A model generated the notes under the pieces. That model saw only the letters and a program-made list of their open reading frames with translations. It was not told where the DNA came from and did not search any database. Of a stretch of DNA of 54,724 nucleotides, positions 40,158-49,961 are shown piece by piece (within the stretch, counting starts at the first letter, position 1; each line of letters starts with the position of its first letter). Source of the stretch: Akkermansiaceae bacterium (GTDB lineage: Bacteria; Verrucomicrobiota; Verrucomicrobiia; Verrucomicrobiales; Akkermansiaceae); the NCBI GenBank assembly GCA_030725745.1, contig JANRFH010000022.1, forward strand, positions 33,341 to 88,064, read 5' to 3'. Position numbers and translations under genes: made by a program.

Positions 40158-41495
40158 CTAAGAGAATCCCAACTCCTTGATCACACCCGTGCTGTTGGCG
40201 AACGTGTCCTGAGGCACACCCACGTGGCGGATCATCGATAGCCAGAGGTTGGCCAAAGGCGTTGATTTATTATCGCAAACCAGATTCTGCCCCTGTTTGA
40301 TTCCGCCACCGCCATGGCCTGCGAGAATCAGCGGTCCGCTGGACACGGCATGGCCCTGCCTTAAGCAGGATCCGTAGGCCACGAGCGAGTTGTCCAGAAG
40401 CGAGCTTCCATCGGCGTCCTTGGTTTCCTTCATCTTCCGGAGAAATCCTGACACGAAATTCGACAAAGCGATGTCCCTCGCTTGGTGCACCTTCGGACTT
40501 TTCGGATCATATGCTCCGGATCCTTGGTGACTCATCCGATGCGGGTTCATGCCGCGGCTGGGAATCACGGCTTGTGTGGGCATCATATAGGACATCACCC
40601 GCGTGGAATCTGTCTTCATCGCCGCGATCATCATATCGAAAACCAGCTCGATGTCATACTTGCTTTCCTCGATCTCAGAAAGGGCGAACGGGGCATCCGG
40701 GAATGGCGTGTCCTCCCAATCCTGGGCTTTGGCCAGGCGTCGCTCGATGTTCCGAAGGGAGGTGAAATACTCATCCACACGATCGCGGTCTTCGATGCTG
40801 ACCTGACGATTGAGCTTCTTGGCATCACTGAGGAGAGCATCCAGGCTGCTTTCATCGCGCGCCAATCGGGCACGGGCATTTGCCTCCTGTCCACCCGCGC
40901 TGAAGAGAGAGGTGTAGAGATCCGTCATGGTTCTGTGGACACCCACCGGTTTGCCATCGTGGTCATATGATGCCATACCACCATGGCCATCGACCCTTCC
41001 CGGGTTTCCGATCGACAGGTGATCAAAGCGTGTGCTTTTGCCCAAGACCTCGGCCGCCAGTTGGTCACAGGAGACGGTGTTCGTGTAGTCGTAATCCTTG
41101 CGGGATGCTCCACCCGCAAAGCAGGTCAGGAAATTTGCGGTTCCCGCATGGGGGTGGGGGATGCGTGCGCACTCCAAGTTCTGGACGAATGAGATGTCGC
41201 TCTTCAAATCCTGAAAGCCTTGCACCAATGGCGGCAGCTCGTAGTCCGTGCCCTGCTGTTTAGCGGAGGGAAACCAATTCTCCGCATTCACACCATAGCC
41301 CATCGGCAGGAAGATCAGGCGCTTGGGCATGCCTGCTGCGGTGGTCATCGCGCCAACACCAGAAGCGGAAGGAGTTGCGGCCATCAAGCCCGTTGAGCGC
41401 CCGGCGAAGGCCTCAAGAAACGGCAGGGCGATCAGCGCACTGGTGCTCCTCATGAAATGCCGTCTTGAGAATGGATTGGGTTCGTGGCTTCTCAT
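40158..41495 (-). CDS. DUF1552 protein, Tat-exported
   Basis: A 445-residue protein with the twin-arginine signal SRRHFMRSTSALIALPFLEA. The body shows DUF1552 hallmarks: KRLIFLPMGYGVNAENWFP, HPHAGTANFLTCFAGGASRKD, DQLAAEVLG, IDRDRVDEYFTSLRNIERRL and MMPTQAVIPSRGMNPH. Family members are found almost only in Planctomycetes, Verrucomicrobia and Acidobacteria next to DUF1592 cytochromes. It begins 47 nt after the stop of that cytochrome gene on the same strand, so the two are cotranscribed. Function unknown; likely periplasmic. Confidence 0.93.
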   Translation of the reverse strand: MRSHEPNPFSRRHFMRSTSALIALPFLEAFAGRSTGLMAATPSASGVGAMTTAAGMPKRLIFLPMGYGVNAENWFPSAKQQGTDYELPPLVQGFQDLKSDISFVQNLECARIPHPHAGTANFLTCFAGGASRKDYDYTNTVSCDQLAAEVLGKSTRFDHLSIGNPGRVDGHGGMASYDHDGKPVGVHRTMTDLYTSLFSAGGQEANARARLARDESSLDALLSDAKKLNRQVSIEDRDRVDEYFTSLRNIERRLAKAQDWEDTPFPDAPFALSEIEESKYDIELVFDMMIAAMKTDSTRVMSYMMPTQAVIPSRGMNPHRMSHQGSGAYDPKSPKVHQARDIALSNFVSGFLRKMKETKDADGSSLLDNSLVAYGSCLRQGHAVSSGPLILAGHGGGGIKQGQNLVCDNKSTPLANLWLSMIRHVGVPQDTFANSTGVIKELGFS

Positions 41496-41542
41496 AACTT
41501 TGGTTAGTCCTTATATAATTTCGTTGAAACGCGATAATTTAT

Positions 41543-44506
41543 TTAGTATCGTATCATTACTTCAGAACGCAAGACGTTCTCGATGATGGTGCGGACGGGG
41601 TAGTCCCCGGCTGCGGCTTGTTCGACAATGCTATCGACGATCGCTTCGTCGGTAAGATTCGACTCCCTGCCGTTGGTGAAGCTCAGCAAGGCTTTGACAA
41701 AGCCTCTCGCCAAATTGTCCTTCTTCGTCAGCAAGGTACGTTTCAGCTCGGATACTCCCACAAATGTCTGCCCGTCATACAAATATCCACTGCTATCCAG
41801 CGGAACAGAGATGACGAGGTTTGCGGGGTTGCGGCGCAGGCGCTTCGAAAGCGAATCGAAGCTGGGATTGAGCCGCGATTCCTCCGTGCGGAACAGTCCC
41901 ACTGCATCGAACTCCTCCAAGCCCATCCCCAGCGGATCGATCCCCGCATGACAGCCGGCGCATTGGGGTGCGGAGGCATGTAGCTTTACCAATTCGCCCC
42001 CCGTCATGTTTACCGTTTCCGGGCTATCTGTCGCCAGTTCCCCGACAAGGGGCGGCGGGGTGCCCGGTGGCTTGTCGATGATCTTGCGGGCGACAAACGC
42101 TCCGCGCTCCACGATGGATGAGCGTTCTCCCGTTCCTCCCTGCATCAGGATGCCTGCCTGGGTGAGGATACCGCCGCGTCTGCGGTTATCCGACCCTCCA
42201 GCGTTTGGGACGGCGCGGAATTCCGGACCCACTACATCGGGGATTCCGTAGTGTCTGGCCATAGCATTGTTGACGACCGCAAAATCGGAATCGATGAGGT
42301 TCGCCAATGCTAAGTCGTTGTGCACCAGATGTAACATGAACTCTATTGTCTCCTCCTTCATCGAGGGAGCGATCGATGGGTCGAAATCTGGGTAAATACG
42401 CGGATCCACCGCGATCTCATCCTGCCTTGGTAGCTCGAACCATTGGTTGGTGAAATCCCGCGTGAACCGCTCGAACTTTTCATCCTCCATCATCCGCTTG
42501 ATCTGCCGGGCTCTTCCTTCCTCATCAAGTAAGTCGCCGGATCTTGCGCTCCTGACAAGCTCAGCATCGGGAGCCGAGCGCCACACGGCATAGGATAAGC
42601 GGTTGGCCAGATCCACCCCGGCAACGATCCTGTTTTCCTTGGATGGATCGCGGTTCTCGAAATGCATGATGGCGTCGATCGAGCACATGGCGACCGATAG
42701 CGGCTCCACCATCGCCTCCCAGAAAGGCTGGTTCATATCCCGGCCACGCTTGAACACGGTGTGGAGCTTATCCACGAAATCCGGATCCACCGGTCGGCCT
42801 CGCTTCATCAATGCGGCGAACTTGTAAATGATCGTATGCGCCGCAGAGTCCGGCAGGTTATCCCCGTTTCTCAGGAACGGCTCGAAGAACTCGTAAGGCT
42901 GGGGGCTGATCACCTGCACGTTCCTGATACCTCCCAAAACGACCGGATGCACCATCATCCCTTTCTGCACTTCCACCAGCGTTTCCCCGTTCAGGGTCAC
43001 CTTCCCTAGTTTTTTGGACAGCGCGGCATTCTCCGCTTTGCTTAGCCCTTTCGTCAGGTTCACCGAAGGCACATTGGATCTTTTGATCTCCCATTCGGCG
43101 AAATTCATGTCATCAGCAAGCTGGTAAACCTCCAGATCAATCACCTGCGGAGATTCGGGAGTCCCGGTCACTTCATACTCGGCGGCGTCTGTGGAAGGGC
43201 TGATCACGAATTGATTACCCGCCTTCGGCTCCCTTTGCCACCATGCCGTGCGGATCATCAGGTAGCCAGCAGGTGGGATGTTGCTGATATCGGCCGCCAA
43301 ACGCGACTCCTTGAGCAGAGCGGAATACTCTACCGGGATTTCATGCATCCCGGGCTTCATGTTGCGGCTTGCGATGAAGCGTTTCACAATGTCGTTCGCC
43401 TTCTGCAGGTAGGACTGGATGTGCATATCCGTCAGGAAAAGCGTCTCCGCATTGGTCTCGAATTTGCCGACCATCAGATCATCCGGCAGCCCATCGATGT
43501 CGGTGCGCACGCCCATCTGATCCCACACCGTGTTGATGAATTCCGTCCGCGTCAGGCGGCGCACTGGCCTGCCTCCCCCGGAGCCATGCCGCTCCTTGGC
43601 CGCTTTCACTAGATCGGTGAACACATCTAACACCTCCACCAACTCCTGCGCGTCGGGGCGGGGCTCTTCCTCCGGAGGCATGTTCCCCGTCGTCAGCTCA
43701 TCAATGATGTTCTGGTAATGGCTCAGGCTATATGGGTCGTTCAGGTCAGCCGCGAGAAAGTCCACCCGCAGGCTTCCCTTCTCCTTATCGGGGCCATGGC
43801 AGCTGATACAGTTCTGGTCGAGAAACGGCTTCACCGTCTTGGTGAACACCCCGCCGCTGCTTTCATCGAGCGTGGAGACCTCCATATCAACTGGTGTTTC
43901 CTTGGGCTTGGACCCGGCAACTTCCGGCTCGGGAACCATCGGCTCGTTGAGCGCTTTTTCGATGGTCGCCTGATCGGCCACAGGCATCTCGGAAGGGTCT
44001 GGAGCAGGAGTCACGGGTTCAGCGATAAACTGGGTGACGGGCTTCTCCTCAATGTTGGCGACGGATTCGGAAACGCTCCGCTTCTTGCTGAAAACCCCGG
44101 AAGCGAACAACCCCACCCCCACCAAAACCACCGCCAACAACCCCAATGCAAGCGCCTTGTTACTACCCGACTTCGCCGGAGCTGCAGTGTTACGGGCAAG
44201 CCCTTGTTGCGGGGCTTTCAATGTCACCCTTGGCCTTGCGTAGCTCTCCACCTGCTTCCCGGGCAGCTCGAAACGCATCATCCCATGGCACCCCTGGCAC
44301 TCCAGTTCCGTGCCCAGCATCGATTCATCCAGTCGGTATTTTTGCGAACAATGCGGGCAGTGGAATTTCATGCTCTCACCGTCCCTGCCGCTGGCAGGCG
44401 CTGCGAAACTCATGGCACCTTCGCAGACCTCACACCGCATCTCCTTGCCAAACTGGGAATCCGCCAGCTCGTATTTCTGGGAACAATGTGGGCAATTTAC
44501 TTTCAT
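41543..44506 (-). CDS. DUF1592/DUF1588 planctomycete-type cytochrome c protein with N-terminal zinc ribbons
   Basis: A 987-residue protein. The ATG at 44506 gives MKVNCPHCSQKYELADSQFG; an ATG 14 codons upstream is less likely. Two CPHCSQKY zinc-ribbon repeats occupy residues 1-85, then a single transmembrane helix (LALGLLAVVLVGVGLFASGVF). The haem motif CISCHGPDKEKGSLR belongs to the PSCyt type; the DUF1592 and DUF1588 blocks follow (GNQFVISPST; GGILTQAGILMQGGTGERSS), and a second haem-like motif CAGCHAGIDPLGMG precedes the DUF1585 end. The zinc ribbons would face the cytoplasm and the haem parts the periplasm. Cotranscribed with the DUF1552 gene. Confidence 0.93.
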   Translation of the reverse strand: MKVNCPHCSQKYELADSQFGKEMRCEVCEGAMSFAAPASGRDGESMKFHCPHCSQKYRLDESMLGTELECQGCHGMMRFELPGKQVESYARPRVTLKAPQQGLARNTAAPAKSGSNKALALGLLAVVLVGVGLFASGVFSKKRSVSESVANIEEKPVTQFIAEPVTPAPDPSEMPVADQATIEKALNEPMVPEPEVAGSKPKETPVDMEVSTLDESSGGVFTKTVKPFLDQNCISCHGPDKEKGSLRVDFLAADLNDPYSLSHYQNIIDELTTGNMPPEEEPRPDAQELVEVLDVFTDLVKAAKERHGSGGGRPVRRLTRTEFINTVWDQMGVRTDIDGLPDDLMVGKFETNAETLFLTDMHIQSYLQKANDIVKRFIASRNMKPGMHEIPVEYSALLKESRLAADISNIPPAGYLMIRTAWWQREPKAGNQFVISPSTDAAEYEVTGTPESPQVIDLEVYQLADDMNFAEWEIKRSNVPSVNLTKGLSKAENAALSKKLGKVTLNGETLVEVQKGMMVHPVVLGGIRNVQVISPQPYEFFEPFLRNGDNLPDSAAHTIIYKFAALMKRGRPVDPDFVDKLHTVFKRGRDMNQPFWEAMVEPLSVAMCSIDAIMHFENRDPSKENRIVAGVDLANRLSYAVWRSAPDAELVRSARSGDLLDEEGRARQIKRMMEDEKFERFTRDFTNQWFELPRQDEIAVDPRIYPDFDPSIAPSMKEETIEFMLHLVHNDLALANLIDSDFAVVNNAMARHYGIPDVVGPEFRAVPNAGGSDNRRRGGILTQAGILMQGGTGERSSIVERGAFVARKIIDKPPGTPPPLVGELATDSPETVNMTGGELVKLHASAPQCAGCHAGIDPLGMGLEEFDAVGLFRTEESRLNPSFDSLSKRLRRNPANLVISVPLDSSGYLYDGQTFVGVSELKRTLLTKKDNLARGFVKALLSFTNGRESNLTDEAIVDSIVEQAAAGDYPVRTIIENVLRSEVMIRY

Positions 44507-44764
44507 TACTGCATCGGGAAACGCGGTTTCTACCGAAAAACTTAGCATTTAGTCAAGAATGCAGCCCAGTCGGCACAGGGGCGATTCGTATTGATACCTT
44601 ACCGCGAATGAAAAGAGTTTATTTCAAAAAATCGGACTTTGGCATTGCAGATCATCGAGCGAATCAAGTTGGCCGCCGCCGCAAATAACCCGGTATTGTC
44701 TACCCTTGATGTTGAATCCATTTCCAAGGAGGTGGTGCATGGCGCTCGCACTGCGATATCAGTG

Positions 44765-46258
44765 TTATTTCGACCAGTCTGGGGCTTCTGCGCGGATGTT
44801 TGACCAGAGGCTGAGCATCTTTTCCTTGGAGGATTCGAACTGCCCGGGGCGGAGGGTGGTGAGGTCGGTTTCTTGGAAACGATCGGTGCTAAGATCATAG
44901 AGGGCGAAGCGGTTGAGTTCCGCAGCTTTCACCCATTTGGAGTATCCGCGCCCGCTGAACTCGGAGGTGAACCAACCGACGATGACGTGGTCGCCGTCGC
45001 GCATGGCCATTCCAGGGAGTTTGCTGGAGTCCTCACTGATGGGGAAAATCCAGCAGGCGGGGATTTTGCGTTCGGAGGTTTTTCCTAGCAGGGCAGGGGT
45101 GGCGTCGATGCCATCGATGGTGCGGTCTGTTGGGACGGAGATGCCGGTGGCGGCGCAGACGGTAGGGAGCCAATCGGTTCCGTTGACGAAGCGGGTGGAG
45201 AGGGAGCGGGCGGGAACTTTTCCCGGCCAGCGGACGATGCCGGGCACGCGGTGGCCGCCCTCGAGGACGTAGCGTTTCATGCCTTTCCATGGGCCGGGGG
45301 TGCCGAAGCAGCGGTCGCGGATCGGGTCTTCCCAGTTGCCGCCGGATTCCTCGATGGTGACCGGAGTTTCGGGACCGTTGTCGCTGGTGAAAATGACGAG
45401 GCTGTCGTCGCGTTTGCCCTGGGTGTCGAGCGCGCCCATGAGCTTGCCGAAGGCGGCATCGAGCTGGGTGACTGTGCCGTAGTAGTATTTTTTATTTTCG
45501 GAAATGGAGCGATCGAGCGGGCGGTGAACTCCACCGTATGCGACCACGCTTTCCAGTTTCTCCACCATCTCATCCTCATACATCGCGGAGAATTTTTCCG
45601 GAGGATGGATGGGGGTGTGGGGTTCGTGGGAGGAGACGACAATGAGGAAGGGTTTCGCTGGATCCGGCCGGTTTTTCATCCAGGCGATTGCTTCATCGAC
45701 GATGGCATCGCAATACCACGCGCCGGTCTTGTCGACCTTCTCGCCGTTGCGGACGAATTTCCCGGGGTCTTCGGGGCCATCGAAGGCGTTAATCTCGGTG
45801 GCGAACCAATGGTCGAAGCCGTGGTCGCCGGGGGTGGGGTCGTTTTCAAAACTGCCGAGGTGCCATTTTCCGACGAAACAGGTGTCGTAGCCTTCGTCGC
45901 GGAGGAGGGTGGCGAGGGTGATCTCCTCTTTTTTCAGATGGCAGCCCTCGGGGCCGGCGAGGTAGTAGAAGCCGCTGCGGAATGGAGCGCGCCCGGTGAG
46001 GAGCGATGCGCGTGAGGGTGAGCAAACGGTGCCGCCCGAGTGGCAATCGGTGAGCCGCACACCTTCGCTGGCGAGGGCGTCGATGTTGGGCGTTTTGATG
46101 ATGGGGTTTCCGTAGCATCCGAGGTCGCCGAAGCCGAGGTCATCGGCGAGGAAGATGACGATGTTTGGTTGTTCGGCGGTGCTGAGGGTTGAGATGGAGA
46201 AGAATGCTACAGCGAGGTGCTTGAGCAGTTTGCACATGGGATATTTGGCTGTTTTCAT
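44765..46258 (-). CDS. Formylglycine-dependent sulfatase, secreted
   Basis: Arylsulfatase-A-type enzyme of 497 residues. Motifs: NIVIFLADDLGFGDLGCYGN (metal Asp pair), TVCSPSRASLLTGRAPFRSG (Cys for formylglycine), GKWHLGSF, TSDNGPETP and HEPHTPIHPP. The N-terminus is a signal (LLKHLAVAFFSISTLSTAE). The start at 46258 overlaps the GH95 stop by 4 nt (ATGA); an ATG 7 codons downstream also starts the signal. As the third gene of the oxidoreductase-GH95-sulfatase operon, it likely desulfates a fucan or similar glycan before fucose release. Confidence 0.94.
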   Translation of the reverse strand: MKTAKYPMCKLLKHLAVAFFSISTLSTAEQPNIVIFLADDLGFGDLGCYGNPIIKTPNIDALASEGVRLTDCHSGGTVCSPSRASLLTGRAPFRSGFYYLAGPEGCHLKKEEITLATLLRDEGYDTCFVGKWHLGSFENDPTPGDHGFDHWFATEINAFDGPEDPGKFVRNGEKVDKTGAWYCDAIVDEAIAWMKNRPDPAKPFLIVVSSHEPHTPIHPPEKFSAMYEDEMVEKLESVVAYGGVHRPLDRSISENKKYYYGTVTQLDAAFGKLMGALDTQGKRDDSLVIFTSDNGPETPVTIEESGGNWEDPIRDRCFGTPGPWKGMKRYVLEGGHRVPGIVRWPGKVPARSLSTRFVNGTDWLPTVCAATGISVPTDRTIDGIDATPALLGKTSERKIPACWIFPISEDSSKLPGMAMRDGDHVIVGWFTSEFSGRGYSKWVKAAELNRFALYDLSTDRFQETDLTTLRPGQFESSKEKMLSLWSNIRAEAPDWSK

Positions 46259-48729
46259 TCAGGTTTACTTGTGCCGGAATGAATTCGAATTTTCCGTTCT
46301 GGGTCTAAATTTTCGGGCTTCGCTGGACGGATGTAGAAAGTGGTTCCCGCCTGGGTAGGCAACTCAGCAAGACCTTCCGGTAAAATTGCGAGAAGTATGT
46401 CTGAGCCACTAAAAACATGGAGTGGCTGTGTAGTGCGAATCGTCAGAAGTTCACCACTGCGCGAAAGAATCTTCGCTTCTGTGAGTTTGGATTCGTCCCA
46501 TTTTAGATCGATGTCGAACCCACCGCGTGCACGTAGGCCTTTGATTTCGCCGGAAGGCCAGCGTTCAGGAAGAGCGGGGAGGAGGCGGATTTCGCCGCCG
46601 TGGGATTGCATGAGCATCTCGATGATAGTGGCGGTGAAGCCGAAACTGCCATCGACCTGGACACTGCCGGAGCAGATGGAGAAAAGGTTCGGGCAGGTAT
46701 ATTCTTCGAGGCATCGATCGAAATGTGCGATGGCTTTCTCCGGTTGGCGGAGGCGCGCCCAGCAGGCGGCTTTCCATGCGGATGCCCAACCGTTTCCGAA
46801 GAGACCGCGTTGTTCGAGCACGGCGGCGGCTCCTTTTGCGAGTTCGGGAGTGCCTTCGGGGGTGATCTGGTGGCCGGGGAAAAGGCCGTAGAGATGGGAG
46901 ATGTGGCGGTGGCTTTCTTCGGTCTGTGCCCAGTCTTCGAGCCATTCCTGGAGTTCGCCGTTGGCACCGACCTTGGTAGGAGCGAGGCGAGAGCGTGCAT
47001 CGAGTATTTTCTCTCTGAAATCCTCGTCGATACCGAGAACTTCGGATGCTTCGGCGACTTGGGTAAAGACGTCGCGGATGATTTGTTGGTCGATGGTGGC
47101 TCCGGCGCAGAGGGTGGTGCCGGTTGTTAGATAGGCGGCGTTGTCATCATAGAATCCCTGGTTATTTGGATGTCCGGGAATGTTTTCCGGTGAGGTGGAG
47201 GGGCAGGTGACGAGCAAGCCGGTCTCCGGGTGAGGGACTAGGTAGCTGAGGAAAAACTCCGCAGCGCCCTTCATGACGGGGTATTGGGATTTGAGGAATT
47301 CCGGATCGGGGTTGTAGAGGTAATGTTCCCAGATGTGGGTGCCAAGCCATGCTCCGCCGACGGTGAATGCGCCCCAGTTCGCGCCGTCCATGGGGGCGGC
47401 GGCGCGCCAGATATCGGTGTTCTGGTGCGCGACCCATCCCTCGCAGCCATAGAGTTCCTTGGCGAGGCGTTCGCCGTTTTCCGCAAGCTCACCGACCATG
47501 GTGAAGAGGGGTGCCGTGCATTCTGAAAGGTTGGCCGGCTCGGCTGGCCAATAGTTCATCTGGGTGTTGATGTTGATCGTGTATTTCGAGTCCCACTTGG
47601 GGTTCATCTCTTCGTTCCAGATTCCCTGGAGGTTCGGTGGTTGTGTACCGGGGCGCGAGGAGGTGATGAGCAGGTAACGACCAAACTGGAGGATGAGCGA
47701 GGCGAGGCCGGGATCATCTTTGCTGGGGTTGTTGGCGAGGCGTTGGTCGGTGGGAAGGGATGCTCCGGGGCCGTCCCAAAGATCCACCGAGAGCCTGTGG
47801 AAAAGGCGTTGGTGCTCAGTGATGTGCTCGGCGCGTATTTCATCAAATGAGCGTTCGGCGAGTTTTGTTAGGGTTGCCTCGACGAGTCCGCGTGGGTCGG
47901 CACCGAGTTCTTTGTAGCTTTTGAAGTTGGTGTTTGCGGCGAGGAACAGGGTGACGCTATCGGCTCCGCTGACGATCAGGTTGTCTTCCACGATTTCTGA
48001 AGTGCCGCCTTCGAGACGGGCTTCCATCTGAGCTTCGTAGCGCTGTGCGCCTTCGACTCCGAGGTAGTCGGCGGACTTGCCGTGGAGGCGCAGGCGTTTG
48101 TTAGGGAGGCCGTCCATTTGGAAGACATCATTGCCGTAGTTCGAGTGCTGGGTATTTCGTATGCCGCGCAGCTCGGCCTTGAAGGAAATGGATCCGGGTG
48201 TGTCCGAAGTGATGCGGACGACGATGACTTGATCGATGGGTGAGGAGAAAACCTCGCGGGTGAACGCCACGCCATCGCGGGAAAAGCTGGTGGTGGCGAT
48301 GGCGGTATCGAGATTGAGTTCCCTGCGATAGTTGTCGGTTTCCCCTTCGCCGAAATCGAGGATGACGTCACCGAAGGATTGGTATTTCTGCTGCTCGATG
48401 GGGCTACCCATCAGGTGGCGACCGAAGAGTTTGTGAGCCTTGCGGTATTCGTTGGAGAAAATGGCATCGCGTATCTCACCGAGATGTTCCGCCCCGCCCG
48501 CGACATCCGGCTGGTAGGGGCCACCTGACCAGCGGGTGTCTTCGTTGAACTGGATGCGTTCCTGATTTGGCTCGCCGAATACCATGGCTCCGAGACGACC
48601 GTTGCCGACGGGGAGCGCCTGGATCCAGACCTCGGCGGGTTGTTCATACCACAGCATGGTGGAGGGTGTGGCGGAAGCGATAGGGATCATGCAGGCGGCG
48701 GTGGTGAGGATGCTGATGAGTCGGGTCAT
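46255..48729 (-). CDS. GH95 alpha-L-fucosidase (or alpha-L-galactosidase), secreted
   Basis: An 824-residue glycosidase with a signal peptide. Family features are strong: ALPVGNGRLGAMVFGEPNQE, QFNEDTRWSGGPYQPD, WNEEMNPKWDSKYTINI (with the substrate-binding Asn), TCPSTSPEN with the catalytic-acid Glu, and the DGSFGFTATIIEM Asp. GH95 inverts alpha-L-fucosidic or L-galactosidic linkages. The start at 48729 overlaps the upstream oxidoreductase stop by 4 nt, and its stop overlaps the sulfatase start by 4 nt, so all three are translationally coupled. Confidence 0.95.
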   Translation of the reverse strand: MTRLISILTTAACMIPIASATPSTMLWYEQPAEVWIQALPVGNGRLGAMVFGEPNQERIQFNEDTRWSGGPYQPDVAGGAEHLGEIRDAIFSNEYRKAHKLFGRHLMGSPIEQQKYQSFGDVILDFGEGETDNYRRELNLDTAIATTSFSRDGVAFTREVFSSPIDQVIVVRITSDTPGSISFKAELRGIRNTQHSNYGNDVFQMDGLPNKRLRLHGKSADYLGVEGAQRYEAQMEARLEGGTSEIVEDNLIVSGADSVTLFLAANTNFKSYKELGADPRGLVEATLTKLAERSFDEIRAEHITEHQRLFHRLSVDLWDGPGASLPTDQRLANNPSKDDPGLASLILQFGRYLLITSSRPGTQPPNLQGIWNEEMNPKWDSKYTININTQMNYWPAEPANLSECTAPLFTMVGELAENGERLAKELYGCEGWVAHQNTDIWRAAAPMDGANWGAFTVGGAWLGTHIWEHYLYNPDPEFLKSQYPVMKGAAEFFLSYLVPHPETGLLVTCPSTSPENIPGHPNNQGFYDDNAAYLTTGTTLCAGATIDQQIIRDVFTQVAEASEVLGIDEDFREKILDARSRLAPTKVGANGELQEWLEDWAQTEESHRHISHLYGLFPGHQITPEGTPELAKGAAAVLEQRGLFGNGWASAWKAACWARLRQPEKAIAHFDRCLEEYTCPNLFSICSGSVQVDGSFGFTATIIEMLMQSHGGEIRLLPALPERWPSGEIKGLRARGGFDIDLKWDESKLTEAKILSRSGELLTIRTTQPLHVFSGSDILLAILPEGLAELPTQAGTTFYIRPAKPENLDPERKIRIHSGTSKPE

Positions 48730-49961
48730 GCTTTGATGTTGGTTTTATTGAGACGTGATTTTTCTGCTATGAATGCGAGTCGGTGCCCCGCAAGGCCATC
48801 GAGGCCGGGAGCCAATGCCTGCGGCCCCTCCAGCAGCCCGTCGAGTGCATTGATGAGTCCGAAGTCTCCGCCACCGTGGCCTGCGTAGCCGCTGGCATCT
48901 GGCTCTACGACTGGTATAGACTCAATCTCGCCGCTGCGGTGGTCGCGGAACCATAGTTCGGGAGTGCCTGCGTTTTGAAATTGCGAGCCTCCACGGAGTG
49001 AGCCGAGTGTGCCGTGGATTTCGATGGTTCGTCCACAGTCGAAGGCGGTCATCGTGAGGGTGGCGGTGATGCCGTTTTCCATTTCTACGGCCACTTCCTG
49101 GTGATCCACGGTGTCGTTATCGCAGTGATAGACGCAACGTCCCCAGGGAGAGGTTTTGATGAAATCCGTGACACGTGCGTCATCTGCTTCTTCCGCGCTG
49201 TCCATGACCATGCGCAGCCAAGGCCGCTTGTCGGTGAGGTAGCGGTGGGCATCGTAGAGGCAATCCGAGGCAGCCGGGCAGCCATCGCTGCAACGTGGGG
49301 GTGCGCCGGGTGGGGCGTTTTCCGAGCGGAACCAATCCCGCCTGCCGACACTGCTCACATTTTGCAAAACGGAATCCGAAAGCCAGCAGAGGAGATCCGT
49401 ATCATGCGAGCATTTCGCGACGATCATCGGGCTGGATTCCGTGGTCTTCGACCAATGCCCGCGCACGTAGGAATGCGCTTGGTGGAAAGGCTCCACGCCC
49501 TCGGTGGCGCGGAGGGTCATGATCCTGCCGAGCCTGCCGGAATCAACCACAGCTTTTACCGCAGAGTAGAAAGGAGTGTAGCGCAGGACGAAGCCGGGCA
49601 CGATGCGCCTGCCCAGCGAGCGGGCGGTGGCGTCGAGCTCCTCGCAGCGCTCCAGGGATTCGGCGGCGGGTTTTTCTAACAATAAGTCGTAGCCGAGGCT
49701 GAGCGCCGTCATGGCGTGGCCGAAGTGGTGCGCGTCTTGGGTACCAATGATAAGGACATCGGCGAGTTTCCCAGCTGCAAAAAGCTCTTCGGCCGAGCCG
49801 AAAATGGCGATTTTCTCCTCATCGGCGAGTCCTGCGACGATAGCGGTTCGTTCGGAAACGAGATCGGCGGCGGCGGTGATTTCGTAACGATCTGGCAACG
49901 AGCTAGCGATTTTGGCGTAGGTGCGTCCGCGGGAGCCGCAGCCTAGAATGGCAATTTTCAT
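48726..49961 (-). CDS. Gfo/Idh/MocA-family oxidoreductase
   Basis: NAD(P)-dependent sugar or inositol-type dehydrogenase of 411 residues. The Rossmann region MKIAILGCGSRGRTYAKIAS is N-terminal; the catalytic-region EKP motif is in LLLEKPAAESLERCEEL and the second domain has VPGFVLRYTPFYSAV. Cys-rich CSDGCPAASDCLYDAH is unusual for the family and may bind a metal. It is the first gene of the coupled operon with GH95 and a sulfatase; the presumed job is oxidation of a released sugar, possibly L-fucose. No signal peptide is seen, so it acts in the cytoplasm. Confidence 0.92.
   Translation of the reverse strand: MKIAILGCGSRGRTYAKIASSLPDRYEITAAADLVSERTAIVAGLADEEKIAIFGSAEELFAAGKLADVLIIGTQDAHHFGHAMTALSLGYDLLLEKPAAESLERCEELDATARSLGRRIVPGFVLRYTPFYSAVKAVVDSGRLGRIMTLRATEGVEPFHQAHSYVRGHWSKTTESSPMIVAKCSHDTDLLCWLSDSVLQNVSSVGRRDWFRSENAPPGAPPRCSDGCPAASDCLYDAHRYLTDKRPWLRMVMDSAEEADDARVTDFIKTSPWGRCVYHCDNDTVDHQEVAVEMENGITATLTMTAFDCGRTIEIHGTLGSLRGGSQFQNAGTPELWFRDHRSGEIESIPVVEPDASGYAGHGGGDFGLINALDGLLEGPQALAPGLDGLAGHRLAFIAEKSRLNKTNIKA

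Noticed and set aside
44507-44764. Gene in the gap between the DUF1592 gene and the sulfatase
   Set aside because: The open frames are low complexity or overlap the sulfatase 3' end; nothing with a start signal or domain.
37740-46258. Sulfatase maturation enzyme in the glycan region
   Set aside because: No radical-SAM gene is present in the window, so it must lie elsewhere in the genome.
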